DNA of 64,000 nt, taken from contig NZ_CP012529.1 of assembly GCF_001593285.1 (NCBI RefSeq), forward strand, positions 992,001 through 1,056,000. Reading direction: 5' to 3'. Within the stretch, counting starts at the first letter, position 1. Every line of letters begins with the position of its first letter. The position numbers and the translations under genes are program-made. This DNA comes from Psychrobacter sp. P2G3 (GTDB lineage Bacteria > Pseudomonadota > Gammaproteobacteria > Pseudomonadales > Moraxellaceae). Under the pieces are notes generated by a model that made no database searches, was not told the DNA's origin, and saw only the letters and a program-made list of their open reading frames with translations. Below are positions 47,061 through 57,953 of this stretch, piece after piece.

Positions 47061-47999
47061 TTATTGAACCTTAGCGCGTATAACCACGGTTTGTGGAGTA
47101 TTGGCATCAAGATTGACCAAATTCCATTTTAGACCAGAATAGTTCTCTTTGATAACAACAGTGTTGCCAACTTGTTGAATGGTTTGATAGCTGTCACCGC
47201 CAGTAGTAGCGAGCGTCGGTAGTGGGCTATTTAGCGATACTAATTTGACGCCAGTTGGTAATGAAACCATGGCATTAATATCATTCACCGGTTGTGCAGT
47301 AGTATTAGTATAAGTGGTGTGATATTCAATGACATCACCGGGTGCAACATGATTAGCAGGCACCGCAAGCTCACGACCATCACTGTTTTTTAGAATTTTC
47401 ATAATTTTGGTTTGCGCGCCAACGATATCAGGCGTACTAAAAGTCGGTTGTAATTGCAAGGTATCCAAAGATGTCGTTGCAGAGACTATTTGGCTGGTCA
47501 TCGGTTGGCTGCTAATCACTTGGGTCGTTGCTGTTTGATTGATAACAGGCAGCGATACATTGGTAGCGACAGGCAGCACTTGGGCCACTGTATTTACAGG
47601 AGTGGTCAACACACCTGCTCGGGTAACTTGGTTGGTCACCGGTATGGTATTGAGGGGTATGGTATTAACGGGGACTGTAGTGATAGTTGTACTGCCCTGA
47701 GTAGTGCCTTGATGAATAGTATAACGTGGCACATTAGAGATTTGAGTGACTGCAAACGGTAGGCCGTCTTGCATCGTAATACTATTAGGCGTGGCAGTGA
47801 TGGTAGCGGTTTTGCCATCAGAGTACTGCTCAACGACGGTAGTACTACCAGTCGTAGGCTGGCTAATCACAATTTCAGGAGCAGCATTTGCTGTAGAAGT
47901 AGCAAGAATACAACCAGTAAGAACACCAATAATAGCAGTGCTAATGCACACCGGTTGAGTTTTGTTAAGTATTTTTGGCATATTAAGATTGATGGTCAT
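47061..47999 (-). CDS. Secreted protein with a DUF11-like repeat domain
   Basis: The 312-residue protein has a signal peptide that reads two ways: a lipobox VLTGC (Cys31) or a signal peptidase I site after STANA. Next come a beta-rich region and a Thr/Val/Pro-rich repetitive stretch (VPVNTIPLNTIPVTNQV). The C-terminal domain has HVAPGDVIEYHTTYTNTTAQ and VNDINAMVSLPTGVKLV, the pattern of DUF11/conserved-repeat domains in surface proteins. An AAAGGA site precedes the ATG. It is preceded by a strong hairpin at 48057-48105 and followed by a terminator, so it is probably a single-gene unit. Role unknown. Confidence 0.78.
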   Translation of the reverse strand: MTINLNMPKILNKTQPVCISTAIIGVLTGCILATSTANAAPEIVISQPTTGSTTVVEQYSDGKTATITATPNSITMQDGLPFAVTQISNVPRYTIHQGTTQGSTTITTVPVNTIPLNTIPVTNQVTRAGVLTTPVNTVAQVLPVATNVSLPVINQTATTQVISSQPMTSQIVSATTSLDTLQLQPTFSTPDIVGAQTKIMKILKNSDGRELAVPANHVAPGDVIEYHTTYTNTTAQPVNDINAMVSLPTGVKLVSLNSPLPTLATTGGDSYQTIQQVGNTVVIKENYSGLKWNLVNLDANTPQTVVIRAKVQ

Positions 48000-48056
48000 A
48001 ACAGAGTCCTTTCAGATAATGATAAATGAAGCTAAGATAATTAAATACATAGATAT

Positions 48057-48105
48057 AAAAAACCCTCGTGGGTTGACAATCTAAATCATGTCAACCCACG
48101 AGGGT
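48057..48105 (-). terminator. Very strong intrinsic terminator upstream of the DUF11-type gene
   Basis: A perfect 16-bp stem (ACCCTCGTGGGTTGAC with its complement, 48062-48077 and 48090-48105) with a 12-base loop is followed by TTTTTT on the minus strand. It lies 175 bp after the greA stop and 58 bp before the next gene. It may end greA transcripts, end a small RNA, or act as an attenuator. Confidence 0.85.
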
Positions 48106-48280
48106 AGGAACCTTAATGGAAACCAGCAATTCGACCGACACCATTTACAAGATACGTATTAATTTAAACCCAAACAATTATGCACTAAAAAAATTATATT
48201 AGAAAAGCACAATTGTGTAATTTATAAAATATTAAGTAGCTGTAAGAAGGTTCTATAGTCAGTAGCTATAAATATCTATA

Positions 48281-48757
48281 CTAACCGTAGATGATTTTCA
48301 TCACTTCATACTCAACCACACCTTTTGGTGTTTCAATACGGGCTTCATCACCTTCAAACTTACCGATAAGACCACGAGCGATAGGCGAGTTGACAGAGAT
48401 TTTGCCTGCTTTAAAGTCAGCCTCGTCATCACCAACGATCTGGTAATGTTTTTCTTCTTCAGTTTCCATGTTTTCAATAACGACGGTCACGCCAAATACT
48501 ACACGACCTTCTTGTTTTAAAGTCGCAGTATCAATCACTTGTGCTCCACCAAGTTTTGCTTCGATGTCACGAATACGTGCTTCACAAAACCCTTGCTGCT
48601 CACGGGCGGCATGGTATTCAGCGTTCTCTTTTAGGTCGCCGTGTTCGCGAGCTTCAGCAATAGAAGCAGTGATGCGCGGACGGTCGATACTTTTTAACTG
48701 TTTTAATTCGGCTTCTAAAGCCGCATGTCCTTGCGGAGTCATGGGATAACGTTGCAT
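48281..48757 (-). CDS. greA: Transcription elongation factor GreA
   Basis: GreA rescues backtracked RNA polymerase by stimulating transcript cleavage. The 158-residue protein has the N-terminal coiled coil ([37 protein letters not shown]) with the acidic tip and the C-terminal FKBP-like domain ([26 protein letters not shown]). AAGGA precedes the ATG. It lies downstream of carB on the same strand but beyond a terminator. Confidence 0.97.
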   Translation of the reverse strand: MQRYPMTPQGHAALEAELKQLKSIDRPRITASIAEAREHGDLKENAEYHAAREQQGFCEARIRDIEAKLGGAQVIDTATLKQEGRVVFGVTVVIENMETEEEKHYQIVGDDEADFKAGKISVNSPIARGLIGKFEGDEARIETPKGVVEYEVMKIIYG

Positions 48758-48921
48758 GTTTTTTTCCTTAAACCAATAACATCACACCACCTCATAAGAG
48801 ATGGTGTCAGCGTTATTGCAATGAATGTGAATATAAAAAAGGCGGTGTTTGCGTTATGTGATCTTTAGATCGTCAATAATTTATTGGTTTGTTCAGTAGC
48901 TCACGATAAGCTTACGTAATA

Positions 48922-48959
48922 AAAAGCATAGTCGCAGGTAGGCCACTATGCTTTTCAAA
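48922..48959 (-). terminator. Intrinsic terminator after carB
   Basis: A perfect 11-bp stem (AAAAGCATAGT with ACTATGCTTTT) and a 12-base loop lie 105 bp after the carB stop, with a T-run on the minus strand. The 305-bp gap between carB and greA holds little else that I can support. Confidence 0.8.
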
Positions 48960-49062
48960 ATGATTACGACATTAAGGTTACGACTATAATTCTAAACACT
49001 GTAATTTTGAACTAAGAAATATGTGTTAAGTCGTCATTACTATTATGCTTAATCTACTGAAG

Positions 49063-52000
49063 TTATTCAACCAAGTCAATAGACTTTGCTTGCTCATGCA
49101 AATCTTGTAGCTTATACACATCAAACGGTAAGTCGATAGCATAAGATTTACAGACTGCATCTGCTGCACCTAAGGTAGTAACGTAGAATACTTTACCTTG
49201 TAGCGCACTACGGCGAATAGAAAATGAGTCCTCTTGCGCCTGTTTGCCTTCGGTCGTATTGATAATAAGGTCAATCTTGCCGTTTTTCAAGGCATCAACG
49301 ATATGCGGGCGACCTTCAGTGACTTTGTTGATTTTCTTACATTCAATACCGTTATCGCTCAGCACTTTTTGCGTACCAGTGGTAGCGACAATGTTAAAGC
49401 CAAAGTCTACCAATTGACGAGCGATGGGAGTAACTTGTTCTTTATCGCTATCACGTACTGAGATAAAGACCGTTTTGGTTTCGCCTTCAGTTGGTAAGCC
49501 AGGCAAGCGCTCATTGCTACCGATAACCGCTTTATAGAAGGCTTCGCCAAAGGTTTTGCCAACGCCCATGACCTCACCCGTTGATTTCATCTCAGGGCTC
49601 AAGATTGGATCGACGCCAGGGAATTTAGCAAATGGGAATACTGCTTCTTTTACGGCATAAAATGCAGGAACAATCTCTTTAGTAAAGCCTTGATCTTTTA
49701 GCGAGGTTCCAGCCATACAGCGCGCCGCAATTTGCGCTAATGACGTACCGATACATTTGGAGACAAAAGGCACGGTACGAGCGGCACGAGGGTTGACCTC
49801 AAGAATATAAACCGTTTCACCTTTTACCGCGAACTGTACGTTCATCAGACCGATAACGCCAAGCTCTTTTGCCATGGCAACGGTTTGAGCGCGCATCACA
49901 TCACATAATTCTTTAGATAGTGAGTAAGGTGGTAATGAACACGCTGAGTCACCAGAGTGGACGCCTGCCTGTTCAATATGCTGCATGATACCGCCAATCA
50001 CCACGTCAGTACCATCGCAGACACAGTCAACATCGACTTCGATGGCATCATCCAAAAAGCGGTCTAACAATACTGGCGCTTCGTTTGAAGCTTGTACCGC
50101 TGTGCGCAAGTAATGTCTGAGCTCGTCTTCGTTATAGACGATTTCCATCGCACGGCCACCTAAGACGTATGATGGGCGCACTACCAATGGATAACCAACG
50201 TCTTTTGCTTTAACCAAGCCGTCTTCCAAACTAGTTGCTAGAGCGTTTGAAGGTTGAATTAGGTCTAATTGATGAATCATATGTTGGAAGCGTTCACGAT
50301 CTTCAGCACGATCAATGGCGTCAGGGCTAGTACCAATGATTTTTACGCCAGCAGATTCTAAAGCGCGGGCAAGTTTCAATGGGGTTTGACCGCCGAATTG
50401 TACGATAACGCCATCAGGATTTTCGATACGCACGATTTCAAGCACGTCTTCTAAGGTAATTGGTTCAAAATATAGACGGTCTGAGGTGTCATAATCGGTT
50501 GAAACTGTTTCAGGGTTACAGTTAACCATGATGGTTTCGTAACCATCTTCGCGCATCGCAAGGGCAGCGTGTACACAGCAATAGTCAAACTCGATACCTT
50601 GGCCAATACGGTTAGGACCGCCACCGATCACCATGATTTTCTTGTTATCAGTTGGATTGGCTTCACATTCGCTGTCATACGTTGAGTACATATAAGCGGT
50701 GCTAGTGGCAAACTCTGCCGCACAAGTATCGACGCGCTTATAAACGGGGTAAACGTTTAAATCCCAGCGTTTCGTACGTAGCTGCTTTTGTGAGACGCCA
50801 AGCAGTTTCGCCAAACGTAAATCTGATAAACCTTTACGTTTAAAGCTACGCAAATTCTGTTCGGTTAGGCCACCGAAGCCTAAGGTTTTAACTTGTGCTT
50901 CGGTTTTAACGATGTCTTCGATTTGCACCAAGAACCATGGGTCGATTTTGGTAAAGTTAAACACTTCGTCGACGCTCATCCCAACGCGGAAAGCATCTGC
51001 GACATAATAGATACGCTCAGGAGTAGGGATGGTCAAGCGATTGGTAATCTCGCTACGGGCTTTCTCAACGCTGACTTTTGATAAATCAATTTGCTCATCA
51101 AAACCATCATTGCCTGTTTCCATGCCGCGCAAGGCTTTTTGCATTGATTCTTGGAAGTTACGGCCAATCGCCATGACTTCGCCGACTGATTTCATCTGCG
51201 TCGATAGGATATTGTCCGCTTGCGGGAATTTTTCAAAGTTAAATCTCGGTATCTTAGTAACGACATAATCAAGCGCAGGCTCAAAGCTTGCTGGCGTTTT
51301 GCCACCAGTGATGTCGTTTTGCAACTCATCTAACGTATAACCAATAGCAAGTTTTGCCGCGATTTTCGCAATCGGGAAGCCAGTGGCTTTTGATGCTAAT
51401 GCTGATGAGCGTGATACGCGCGGGTTCATCTCGATGACGACCATACGACCCGTGTCAGGGTTGATACCGAACTGGACGTTTGAGCCGCCTGTTTCCACAC
51501 CAATCTCACGCAGTACGGCTAATGAAGCATTACGCATGATTTGGTATTCTTTGTCGGTCAAGGTTTGTGCTGGTGCAACCGTGATCGAATCGCCAGTGTG
51601 TACGCCCATTGGGTCAAAGTTTTCAATGGTACAGATAATGATGCAGTTGTCGTTTTTGTCACGAACCACTTCCATCTCATATTCTTTCCAACCGATTAGC
51701 GATTCATCGATAAGTAATTGATGGTTCGGCGATAAGTCAAAACCGCGCTCACAAATCTCGATAAACTCATCGCGATTATAAGCGATACCGCCGCCTGAGC
51801 CGCCCATCGTAAATGATGGACGAATGATACAGGGATAGCCCATTTTCTCTTGGGTCGCAAAAGCTTCTTCCATGGTCTCAGCAGTTTCAGCGCGAGGACA
51901 TTCAAGGCCGATACGCTTCATGGCTTTATCGAATAAGTTGCGGTCTTCTGCCATCTCAATCGAGTCTTTGGTCGCGCCAATTAGCTCGCAATTGTATTTG

Positions 52001-52326
52001 GTCAATACGCCGTGTTTGTCTAATTCTAAGGCACAGTTTAGAGCAGTCTGTCCGCCCATAGTTGGCAAGATGGCATCAGGACGTTCTTTGGCAATGATTT
52101 GCTCAACCGTCTGCCAAGTAATTGGCTCGATATACGTCGCATCCGCCATGGTAGGGTCGGTCATGATGGTCGCAGGGTTTGAGTTGACCAAGATGACGCG
52201 GTAGCCTTCTTCTTTTAGCGCTTTACACGCCTGCGCGCCTGAATAGTCAAACTCACATGCTTGGCCGATGACGATAGGGCCTGCGCCAATGATAAGAATG
52301 CTTTTTATGTCGGTACGTTTTGGCAT
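49063..52326 (-). CDS. carB: Carbamoyl-phosphate synthase large subunit
   Basis: CarB makes carbamoyl phosphate from bicarbonate, ATP and ammonia delivered by CarA, for arginine and pyrimidine synthesis. The 1087-residue chain has two homologous ATP-grasp halves, each starting with a [17 protein letters not shown] or [21 protein letters not shown] loop and containing [15 protein letters not shown] or [15 protein letters not shown]. It ends in an MGS-type allosteric domain ([20 protein letters not shown]). It follows carA by about 155 bp and is full length. Confidence 0.98.
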   Translation of the reverse strand: MPKRTDIKSILIIGAGPIVIGQACEFDYSGAQACKALKEEGYRVILVNSNPATIMTDPTMADATYIEPITWQTVEQIIAKERPDAILPTMGGQTALNCALELDKHGVLTKYNCELIGATKDSIEMAEDRNLFDKAMKRIGLECPRAETAETMEEAFATQEKMGYPCIIRPSFTMGGSGGGIAYNRDEFIEICERGFDLSPNHQLLIDESLIGWKEYEMEVVRDKNDNCIIICTIENFDPMGVHTGDSITVAPAQTLTDKEYQIMRNASLAVLREIGVETGGSNVQFGINPDTGRMVVIEMNPRVSRSSALASKATGFPIAKIAAKLAIGYTLDELQNDITGGKTPASFEPALDYVVTKIPRFNFEKFPQADNILSTQMKSVGEVMAIGRNFQESMQKALRGMETGNDGFDEQIDLSKVSVEKARSEITNRLTIPTPERIYYVADAFRVGMSVDEVFNFTKIDPWFLVQIEDIVKTEAQVKTLGFGGLTEQNLRSFKRKGLSDLRLAKLLGVSQKQLRTKRWDLNVYPVYKRVDTCAAEFATSTAYMYSTYDSECEANPTDNKKIMVIGGGPNRIGQGIEFDYCCVHAALAMREDGYETIMVNCNPETVSTDYDTSDRLYFEPITLEDVLEIVRIENPDGVIVQFGGQTPLKLARALESAGVKIIGTSPDAIDRAEDRERFQHMIHQLDLIQPSNALATSLEDGLVKAKDVGYPLVVRPSYVLGGRAMEIVYNEDELRHYLRTAVQASNEAPVLLDRFLDDAIEVDVDCVCDGTDVVIGGIMQHIEQAGVHSGDSACSLPPYSLSKELCDVMRAQTVAMAKELGVIGLMNVQFAVKGETVYILEVNPRAARTVPFVSKCIGTSLAQIAARCMAGTSLKDQGFTKEIVPAFYAVKEAVFPFAKFPGVDPILSPEMKSTGEVMGVGKTFGEAFYKAVIGSNERLPGLPTEGETKTVFISVRDSDKEQVTPIARQLVDFGFNIVATTGTQKVLSDNGIECKKINKVTEGRPHIVDALKNGKIDLIINTTEGKQAQEDSFSIRRSALQGKVFYVTTLGAADAVCKSYAIDLPFDVYKLQDLHEQAKSIDLVE

Positions 52327-52482
52327 AGTTAGGGCTACCTTCGTTTGGGTGATATTTTAAGTAATCTATATTTTAACAATATTCTAAATAATGCTTATCA
52401 TATTTGGTATGCTGCAGCTTGAACCACCGCTAGTGATTCAAGCTTTATATTGATTATTTGCTTGCGGTTAATCATGGATAAC

Positions 52483-53715
52483 TTAAGCTTTCACTGCTGC
52501 CATCATTTCTGCAAACTTATCAAACAGTGGCGCAGCATCATGCGGGCCAGGGCTGGCTTCTGGGTGACCTTGGAAGCTAAAGACGGGCTTATTGGTCAGC
52601 TCAATCCCTTGGTTAGTACCGTCAAATAATGAACGATGGGTAGATTTAACGTTGTCAGGCAGTGTGTCTTCGTCAACGGCAAAACCATGGTTTTGACTGG
52701 TAATCATGACCGTACCAGTCGCTAAGTCTTGTACCGGATGATTAGCACCATGATGACCAGTTTTCATTTTAATGGTGTTTGCACCGCTGGCAAGACCAAT
52801 CAGCTGATGACCTAGGCAAATACCAAAAGTTGGAATCTCTGTTTGTTCAATGATATGACGTACCGCGTCGATAGCGTAATCACAGGCAGCAGGGTCACCA
52901 GGGCCATTTGATAAGAAAATACCGTCTGGGTTCATCGCGAGCACGTCTGCGATAGGCGTTTGCGCTGGGACAACGGTCACATGACAGCCACGGTCTACTA
53001 GCATACGCAAGATATTGGTCTTGCTACCAAAGTCGTAGGCAACAACGTTAAATTTTGCTTCAACATGCGTACCCAAGTGCTTAAAAAAGCCGCCCGTGCC
53101 ACTGTCATGACTACCAGGCACGTCACGGTTGAGTAAGGTGTCTGATAAATCCCAGCTACCCGCTGTCCATTCAAAGGTCGTCGGCGTACAGCATTCTTTT
53201 GCCAAGTCCATGCCTTCAATACCAGCAAATTCTTGCGCCAATTTAATCGCTTGCTGCTCGTCGTCGCTGCTAATCGTTGCGCCGTTAGAGGCCGTCATGA
53301 TACAACCGTTCTGAGCCCCTTTATCACGTAGTAGGCGGGTCAACTGGCGCGTATCAATTTCAGCGATGGCAACGGTATCGTGGTTCTGTAGGTAATCGCT
53401 TAATGATTCAGAGTTGCGGAAGTTTGAAGTAACCAGCGTTGCATCACGAATGATAAGGCCTTCTGCCCATACTTGATGTCCATTACCAGACTCGACATCT
53501 TCAGCGTTGGTACCGGTATTGCCAATGTGTGGATAGGTGAGGGTCACTAGCTGGCGCGCGTAGCTTGGGTCGGTCAGGATTTCTTGATACCCTGTCATGG
53601 CTGTATTAAAGACCACCTCACCGACACGATGACCTTCACTACCGATACTAACACCGCGAAAAATCGTACCGTCTGCTAGTGCCAAAATTGCTTGTATTTC
53701 TGCCGATGAATTCAA
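52483..53715 (-). CDS. carA: Carbamoyl-phosphate synthase small subunit (TTG start)
   Basis: CarA is the glutaminase subunit. Of its 410 residues the N-terminal half has [20 protein letters not shown] and [20 protein letters not shown], and the C-terminal amidotransferase has [10 protein letters not shown], the nucleophile Cys in [11 protein letters not shown] and [12 protein letters not shown]. The gene appears to start at TTG: GGAGG lies seven bases upstream and no suitable in-frame ATG is near. It is first of the carAB operon. Confidence 0.97.
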   Translation of the reverse strand: MNSSAEIQAILALADGTIFRGVSIGSEGHRVGEVVFNTAMTGYQEILTDPSYARQLVTLTYPHIGNTGTNAEDVESGNGHQVWAEGLIIRDATLVTSNFRNSESLSDYLQNHDTVAIAEIDTRQLTRLLRDKGAQNGCIMTASNGATISSDDEQQAIKLAQEFAGIEGMDLAKECCTPTTFEWTAGSWDLSDTLLNRDVPGSHDSGTGGFFKHLGTHVEAKFNVVAYDFGSKTNILRMLVDRGCHVTVVPAQTPIADVLAMNPDGIFLSNGPGDPAACDYAIDAVRHIIEQTEIPTFGICLGHQLIGLASGANTIKMKTGHHGANHPVQDLATGTVMITSQNHGFAVDEDTLPDNVKSTHRSLFDGTNQGIELTNKPVFSFQGHPEASPGPHDAAPLFDKFAEMMAAVKA

Positions 53716-54123
53716 GGGTTGCCTCCGCTATTATTTGTGAGTGCCACGATAATGTGATGGTTCAAATATTGACCTATAATCGCTATCTATACTGTTATAA
53801 CTGCCGTCAAAACCAGAATAAAAAAGGGCTAAAGCCAAAAATTTTCCACAAAAAAGCGAGAAGACATTATTGATGGAAACTACAAAACTCACTAGGTAGT
53901 GAATAGGTAACTTGCATCATGTCCGCTCGCTTAGGCACAGATTTTGCGCATTATATACAATATATGCTGATATAGCCAGCCGATTCTCTAGGTTAATGGC
54001 TACACTATAAATTTACTACCAAAACGGCTGGATTTTAAAACATAGCTTTGCCACAATGGACGGCATTTAATTATATCTACTAAATAATAAAGTCAACACG
54101 TACAACTAAAACAAGGATTCGTT
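53716..54123. other. Intergenic region between carA and the carbonic anhydrase gene
   Basis: This 408-bp AT-rich region holds the divergent promoters of carA and the gamma-class carbonic anhydrase gene. The only structure I notice is a GGGCTAAAGCC core next to A/T runs (about 53819-53836) resembling the centre of the dispersed palindrome. Its loop is too short to be an attenuator. Confidence 0.35.
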
Positions 54124-54660
54124 ATGATTTATCAATATTTAGACAAAGTGCCTGAGTTTGCTAGTCCTTTCAACGGTTGGGTCGCAGATTCAGCGCGCGT
54201 CATCGGTGATGTTTATTTGGGACATCAAGCCAACGTTTGGTTCGGTGCTGTGCTGCGCGGTGACAATGAGCGCATTTATATTGGTGATTACAGCAACGTG
54301 CAAGAAAACAGCGTCATTCATACCGATGAAGGCATTGAAGTCAAAATCGGCAATCATGTCACTATTGGTCATTTAGCCATGTTGCATGGCTGCGAAGTAG
54401 GTGATAATAGTCTCATTGGTATCGGTGCAGTTATTTTGAATAATGCCAAAATTGGTAAAAATTGCATCATTGGTGCTAAAGCCTTAGTCACTGAAGGCAA
54501 AGGGATTCCAGATAATTCGCTCGTGATGGGTGCCCCTGCAAAAGTGGTCAAAACTCTGACTGATGAGCAAGCGGCTATGATAAAAGAGTCTGCTATGCAT
54601 TATGCGGCGCGTTGCCAGAAGTTTAAAACTGGTCTAAAAGAGATTAAGCAGCCAGAATAA
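54124..54660 (+). CDS. Gamma-class carbonic anhydrase family protein (left-handed beta-helix)
   Basis: The 178-residue protein consists of hexapeptide repeats forming a left-handed beta-helix (RVIGDVYLGHQANVWFGAVL, RGDNERIYIGDYSNVQENSV, HVTIGHLAMLHGCEVGDNSL), followed by a C-terminal helix. His residues in IHTDEG and GHLAMLHGC are the likely zinc ligands. Relatives are YrdA and PaaY/CaiE. Activity as a carbonic anhydrase or as a thioesterase-like helper cannot be told apart here. AAGGA precedes the ATG. Confidence 0.9.
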   Translation: MIYQYLDKVPEFASPFNGWVADSARVIGDVYLGHQANVWFGAVLRGDNERIYIGDYSNVQENSVIHTDEGIEVKIGNHVTIGHLAMLHGCEVGDNSLIGIGAVILNNAKIGKNCIIGAKALVTEGKGIPDNSLVMGAPAKVVKTLTDEQAAMIKESAMHYAARCQKFKTGLKEIKQPE

Positions 54661-54921
54661 GATAACTTTAACAACACTGAGTTAATAGCGATAAAAAGCA
54701 TAGTGAGTTCAATATAAAAAAGATACAGCGGGACTGGGATGCTTAGTTTTTAATGTTGGTTTTTGTATCCTCTGTCGGCGTCGGCACAGCAAGCCAGAAA
54801 AACTTATACCAGTCGCGCGTCACAACCTAACGTATCCATTTTATTTAGTATTGGCTATATCAACCAATTCAACGATATAAAAACATCTTAACCAACACTT
54901 ATTTCTAATGAGCAATTTAAT

Positions 54922-55629
54922 ATGAGCACCAAAAACATCGACACTGCTTCCGTAGCACGCACCCTAGCGTTATTTGACTTAGACCACACTTTACTCGATG
55001 TCGACAGCGATTACCTATGGGGCGAATATATCGTCAAGCACGACCTCGTCGATGAAGCCGAATATCGGACTGCCAACCAAAAGTTTTATCAGGACTATAT
55101 CGAAGGCACCCTTGATGCAACGGAGTATAATGAATTTGTTGCGCAGTTTTTGAGCAGCTTGCCGATGGATAGACTCCATGAGTTACGAGAAGATTATATT
55201 AAAAGTGAAATCGAGCCTCATATCCGCCCCAAAGCGATGGAAGTACTGTGTCAGCATATTGAACAGGGTCATGATGTCGTGATTATTTCTGCGACCAATG
55301 ACTTTGTGGTGTCTGCTATTGCTAAGCGGTTTGGCATCACAGAGGCCAATGTGCTTGCTACACCGCTTGAAATCAAAGATGAGCGCTATACTGGCAAATT
55401 GACTGATAAGCCAAACTTTCAAGCGGGTAAGATTTATCATCTTGATAAATGGCTTGATAAGCAGCAAATAGCAGGGGTTAAGTTTGAGAAAACTTACGCA
55501 TATTCAGACTCCAAAAATGACATACCACTATTAAATTGGGCGGATGTGGCTATCTGTGTGTCGCCTGATGATGCACTGCATGCGCATGCGCTCGCCCATC
55601 GCTGGGCAGTCGAGGATTGGTCGATTTAG
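54922..55629 (+). CDS. HAD-family hydrolase, phosphoserine-phosphatase-like (HAD-IB)
   Basis: The 235-residue protein has HAD motif I LALFDLDHTLLDVDSDYLWG, motif II VVIISATNDFVV and motif III/IV around FEKTYAYSDSKNDIPLLNWA. The helical cap with residues 20-100 places it in the HAD-IB group, which includes SerB-like and bacterial phosphatidylglycerophosphate or related phosphatases. Substrate unknown. It is a single gene upstream of prfB. Confidence 0.88.
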   Translation: MSTKNIDTASVARTLALFDLDHTLLDVDSDYLWGEYIVKHDLVDEAEYRTANQKFYQDYIEGTLDATEYNEFVAQFLSSLPMDRLHELREDYIKSEIEPHIRPKAMEVLCQHIEQGHDVVIISATNDFVVSAIAKRFGITEANVLATPLEIKDERYTGKLTDKPNFQAGKIYHLDKWLDKQQIAGVKFEKTYAYSDSKNDIPLLNWADVAICVSPDDALHAHALAHRWAVEDWSI

Positions 55630-55763
55630 GCTGTGTAAAACTTCTTAATATAAAGACAGTTTAATAGAAAGGTAGTAATAATTAGCCAGACATTGTATTC
55701 CAATCTCATTTAATATAACGCCATATCAGTTAGATATTTAATATTAACGAAACAGGAAAACCT

Positions 55764-56859
55764 ATGGAAATCAATCCGTATCAAGAACAAATCAAAGATC
55801 TATCTGAGCGTGGACAGGACTTACGGAGGTATCTTTGACTTCGATGGTAAGCAAGAACGCTTAGAAGAAGTCAATTTAGAATTAGAAAATCCCGAGCTAT
55901 GGAATGATCCAGAGCGTGCGACCAAGATTAATAAAGAAAAAAGCCAGCTTGATGGGGTTATCGACGTAGTCGTCTCGCTTGAGACCACCTTAGAAGATGC
56001 GTCTGCCATGCTGGAGCTGGCGGTAGAGGCAGAAGACGAATCGTTGCTTGCTGATGTACAAGCCGAGCTCGACGATGCGGAAAAGCGCGTTGCGGACTTA
56101 GAGTTTCGTCGCATGTTTAGCGGTGAGATGGATCCGAACAATTGCTACTTGGATATCCAGTCAGGCAGCGGCGGCACAGAAGCGCAAGATTGGGCAGAAA
56201 TGCTGCTGCGTATGTATACGCGTTGGGCAGAAGCGCATGGTTTCAAAGTTGAAGTGATTGAAGTATCATCAGGTAGCGTCGCTGGTATCAAATCGGCCAC
56301 GATTGAGATTAAGGGTGACTATGCTTTTGGCTGGTTACGTACCGAAATTGGTGTGCATCGCCTAGTCCGTAAATCGCCATTTGATAGTAATAATGGCCGT
56401 CATACCTCATTTGCGGCCGTTTTTGTCTCGCCTGAAATCGATGATAATATCGAGATTGATATCAATCCAGCGGATTTGCGTATTGATACTTATCGTTCAT
56501 CGGGCGCGGGTGGTCAGCACGTTAACACGACTGACTCTGCGGTGCGTATTACTCACGAACCAAGTGGCGTGGTGGTAACTTGCCAGAACGAGCGTAGCCA
56601 ACATGGTAACAAAGCCACTGCAATGAAAATGCTACGTGCTAAGCTTTATGAGCTTGAGATGCAAAAACGTATGGAAAGCCAGCAAGCGGTTGAAGATGGT
56701 AAATCTGATGTCGGTTGGGGCAGTCAAATTCGCTCATATGTACTGGATGACTCACGTATCAAAGACTTGCGTACGGGTGTTGAGACCTTTAACACCGGTG
56801 CAGTATTAGACGGTGACCTCGATCAATTTATCGAAGCGAGCCTAAAAGCTGGACTGTAG
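55764..56859 (+). CDS. prfB: Peptide chain release factor RF2, with programmed +1 frameshift
   Basis: RF2 ends translation at UGA and UAA. The gene starts at the ATG at 55764 and reads 24 codons to CTT-TGA-C (stop 55836-55838). An internal Shine-Dalgarno-like CGGAGG lies just before it, the classic autoregulatory frameshift site. After a +1 shift the frame continues from 55837 to 56859. The joined product is 365 residues, the same length as E. coli RF2. It has the SPF anticodon-like tripeptide (RKSPFDSNN) and the GGQ motif ([20 protein letters not shown]). Reading the downstream frame alone gives a false GTG start at 55810. Confidence 0.97.
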
Positions 56860-56909
56860 GGGTGTTTTTAAGAATAAATCCCTACTCTTAATTCTTGAAT
56901 CTTTTTGAA

Positions 56910-56978
56910 GTAGGCTGTGGCTTTAGCCCAGCTTAAACCTTTGCCGAAGCAAAATGCTGGGCTAAAGCCACAGCCTAC
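56910..56978. repeat. Dispersed palindromic element, perfect copy
   Basis: Perfect 23-base arms (56910-56932 and 56956-56978, beginning GTAGGCTGTGGCTTTAGCCC) flank a 23-base loop that is itself partly self-complementary (TTTGCCGAAGCAAA). It lies 50 bp after prfB and could act as a terminator or mRNA stabiliser, as REP-type elements do. Related copies lie at 19539-19605 and 5099-5164. Confidence 0.9.
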
Positions 56979-57035
56979 AGCAGTCCATAAGGTTGATAGT
57001 TGGGTAACAAAGCAAAAATTACTTAAGGAAAAATT

Positions 57036-57320
57036 ATGTTAAGCGTAAATAATTATTTTGATGATAAAGTAACTTCTATTGCTTTTCAGACAGCGACTAA
57101 GCCAGCTACTGTCGGTGTCATGAGCATTGGTGAATATGAGTTTGGCACTAGCGAATTTGAAACCATGACAGTCGTTAGTGGAGCGTTAACGGTAAAATTG
57201 CCAGAGAGCGATGAATGGCAAACCTTTAATGCTGGCGAGCAATTTACTATTGAAGCCAATAAGAAGTTTAATGTCAAAGTTGACGTAGAAACGGCTTATT
57301 TATGCACTTATGGTAAATAG
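57036..57320 (+). CDS. ppnP: Pyrimidine/purine nucleoside phosphorylase PpnP
   Basis: This 94-residue cupin (DUF1255, formerly YaiE) phosphorolyses several nucleosides. The sequence matches the family throughout, with [35 protein letters not shown] and [25 protein letters not shown] precedes the ATG and a terminator follows. Confidence 0.95.
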   Translation: MLSVNNYFDDKVTSIAFQTATKPATVGVMSIGEYEFGTSEFETMTVVSGALTVKLPESDEWQTFNAGEQFTIEANKKFNVKVDVETAYLCTYGK

Positions 57321-57353
57321 TCGGTTTTAACTTATAGACATATTAGCTAAATT

Positions 57354-57388
57354 AACGCCAAGTGTTTAACGCTTGGCGTTTTTTTTAT
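57354..57388 (+). terminator. Intrinsic terminator after ppnP
   Basis: A perfect 9-bp stem (AACGCCAAG with CTTGGCGTT), 9-base loop and a run of T follow the ppnP stop by about 35 bp. Confidence 0.9.
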
Positions 57389-57434
57389 AAATGTTTTTTG
57401 AATTAGGTATGATTCATAAAATATTTGGCAATCG

Positions 57435-57890
57435 TTATAAGTTTTTACGATACTGCACCATATCCGTCTGAGTTGCGATTGCTTCATAAAGTTTGCGAGC
57501 CGTCGTGTTTCCTTCTTGCGTCGTCCAATAAACACGGTTGCAATCTTTACTACGAGCGAAATCGTATACCTGTTCAATCAGTGCACGTCCTACACCTTGC
57601 CCACGAACAGATTCACTAACATACAGATCCTCTAAATAACAACACTCGGTCGTATTCCAAGTATTGAGATGTAGCACCACATGCGTGATACCTACCAAAG
57701 TATCGTCTTGCCAAGCTCCAAAGCCATAAATCGGTGCGTTATTATCAAGTAGTTTGTGCCACGTTGTATTAGTCGTACTCAGTGGCAAACTGGTTTCATA
57801 AAATGCCAAATAACGTTGCCACAAGTCTAACCAACTATCGTAATCAGTATTGGATAATGTAGCGGTTTTTATCGAAATATTTTTTGTCAT
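57435..57890 (-). CDS. GNAT-family N-acetyltransferase
   Basis: The 151-residue protein has the GNAT acetyl-CoA-binding motif VSESVRGQGVGRALIEQVYD followed by the conserved WTTQEGNTTARKLYE segment, and an N-terminal region with LWQRYLAFYETSLP. This resembles small-molecule or polyamine-type GNAT members. The substrate cannot be assigned. It is transcribed convergently with ppnP and lies next to a MITE-like element. Confidence 0.9.
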   Translation of the reverse strand: MTKNISIKTATLSNTDYDSWLDLWQRYLAFYETSLPLSTTNTTWHKLLDNNAPIYGFGAWQDDTLVGITHVVLHLNTWNTTECCYLEDLYVSESVRGQGVGRALIEQVYDFARSKDCNRVYWTTQEGNTTARKLYEAIATQTDMVQYRKNL

Positions 57891-57953
57891 ATTTGGCTCA
57901 CTCTTAATGGATATTTAACGTTAGACGAATTTTATAACTTTCGTAGCAGTTTA

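Noticed and set aside
53819..53836. Attenuator in the carA leader (GGCTTTAGCC then T-run on the minus strand)
   Set aside because: Stem of four pairs with a two-base loop is not a viable hairpin; it may only be a chance match to the dispersed palindrome core.
55810..56859. prfB read as a single frame from a GTG at 55810
   Set aside because: The upstream 24-codon frame with the CTT-TGA-C frameshift site explains the N-terminus better and gives the normal RF2 length.
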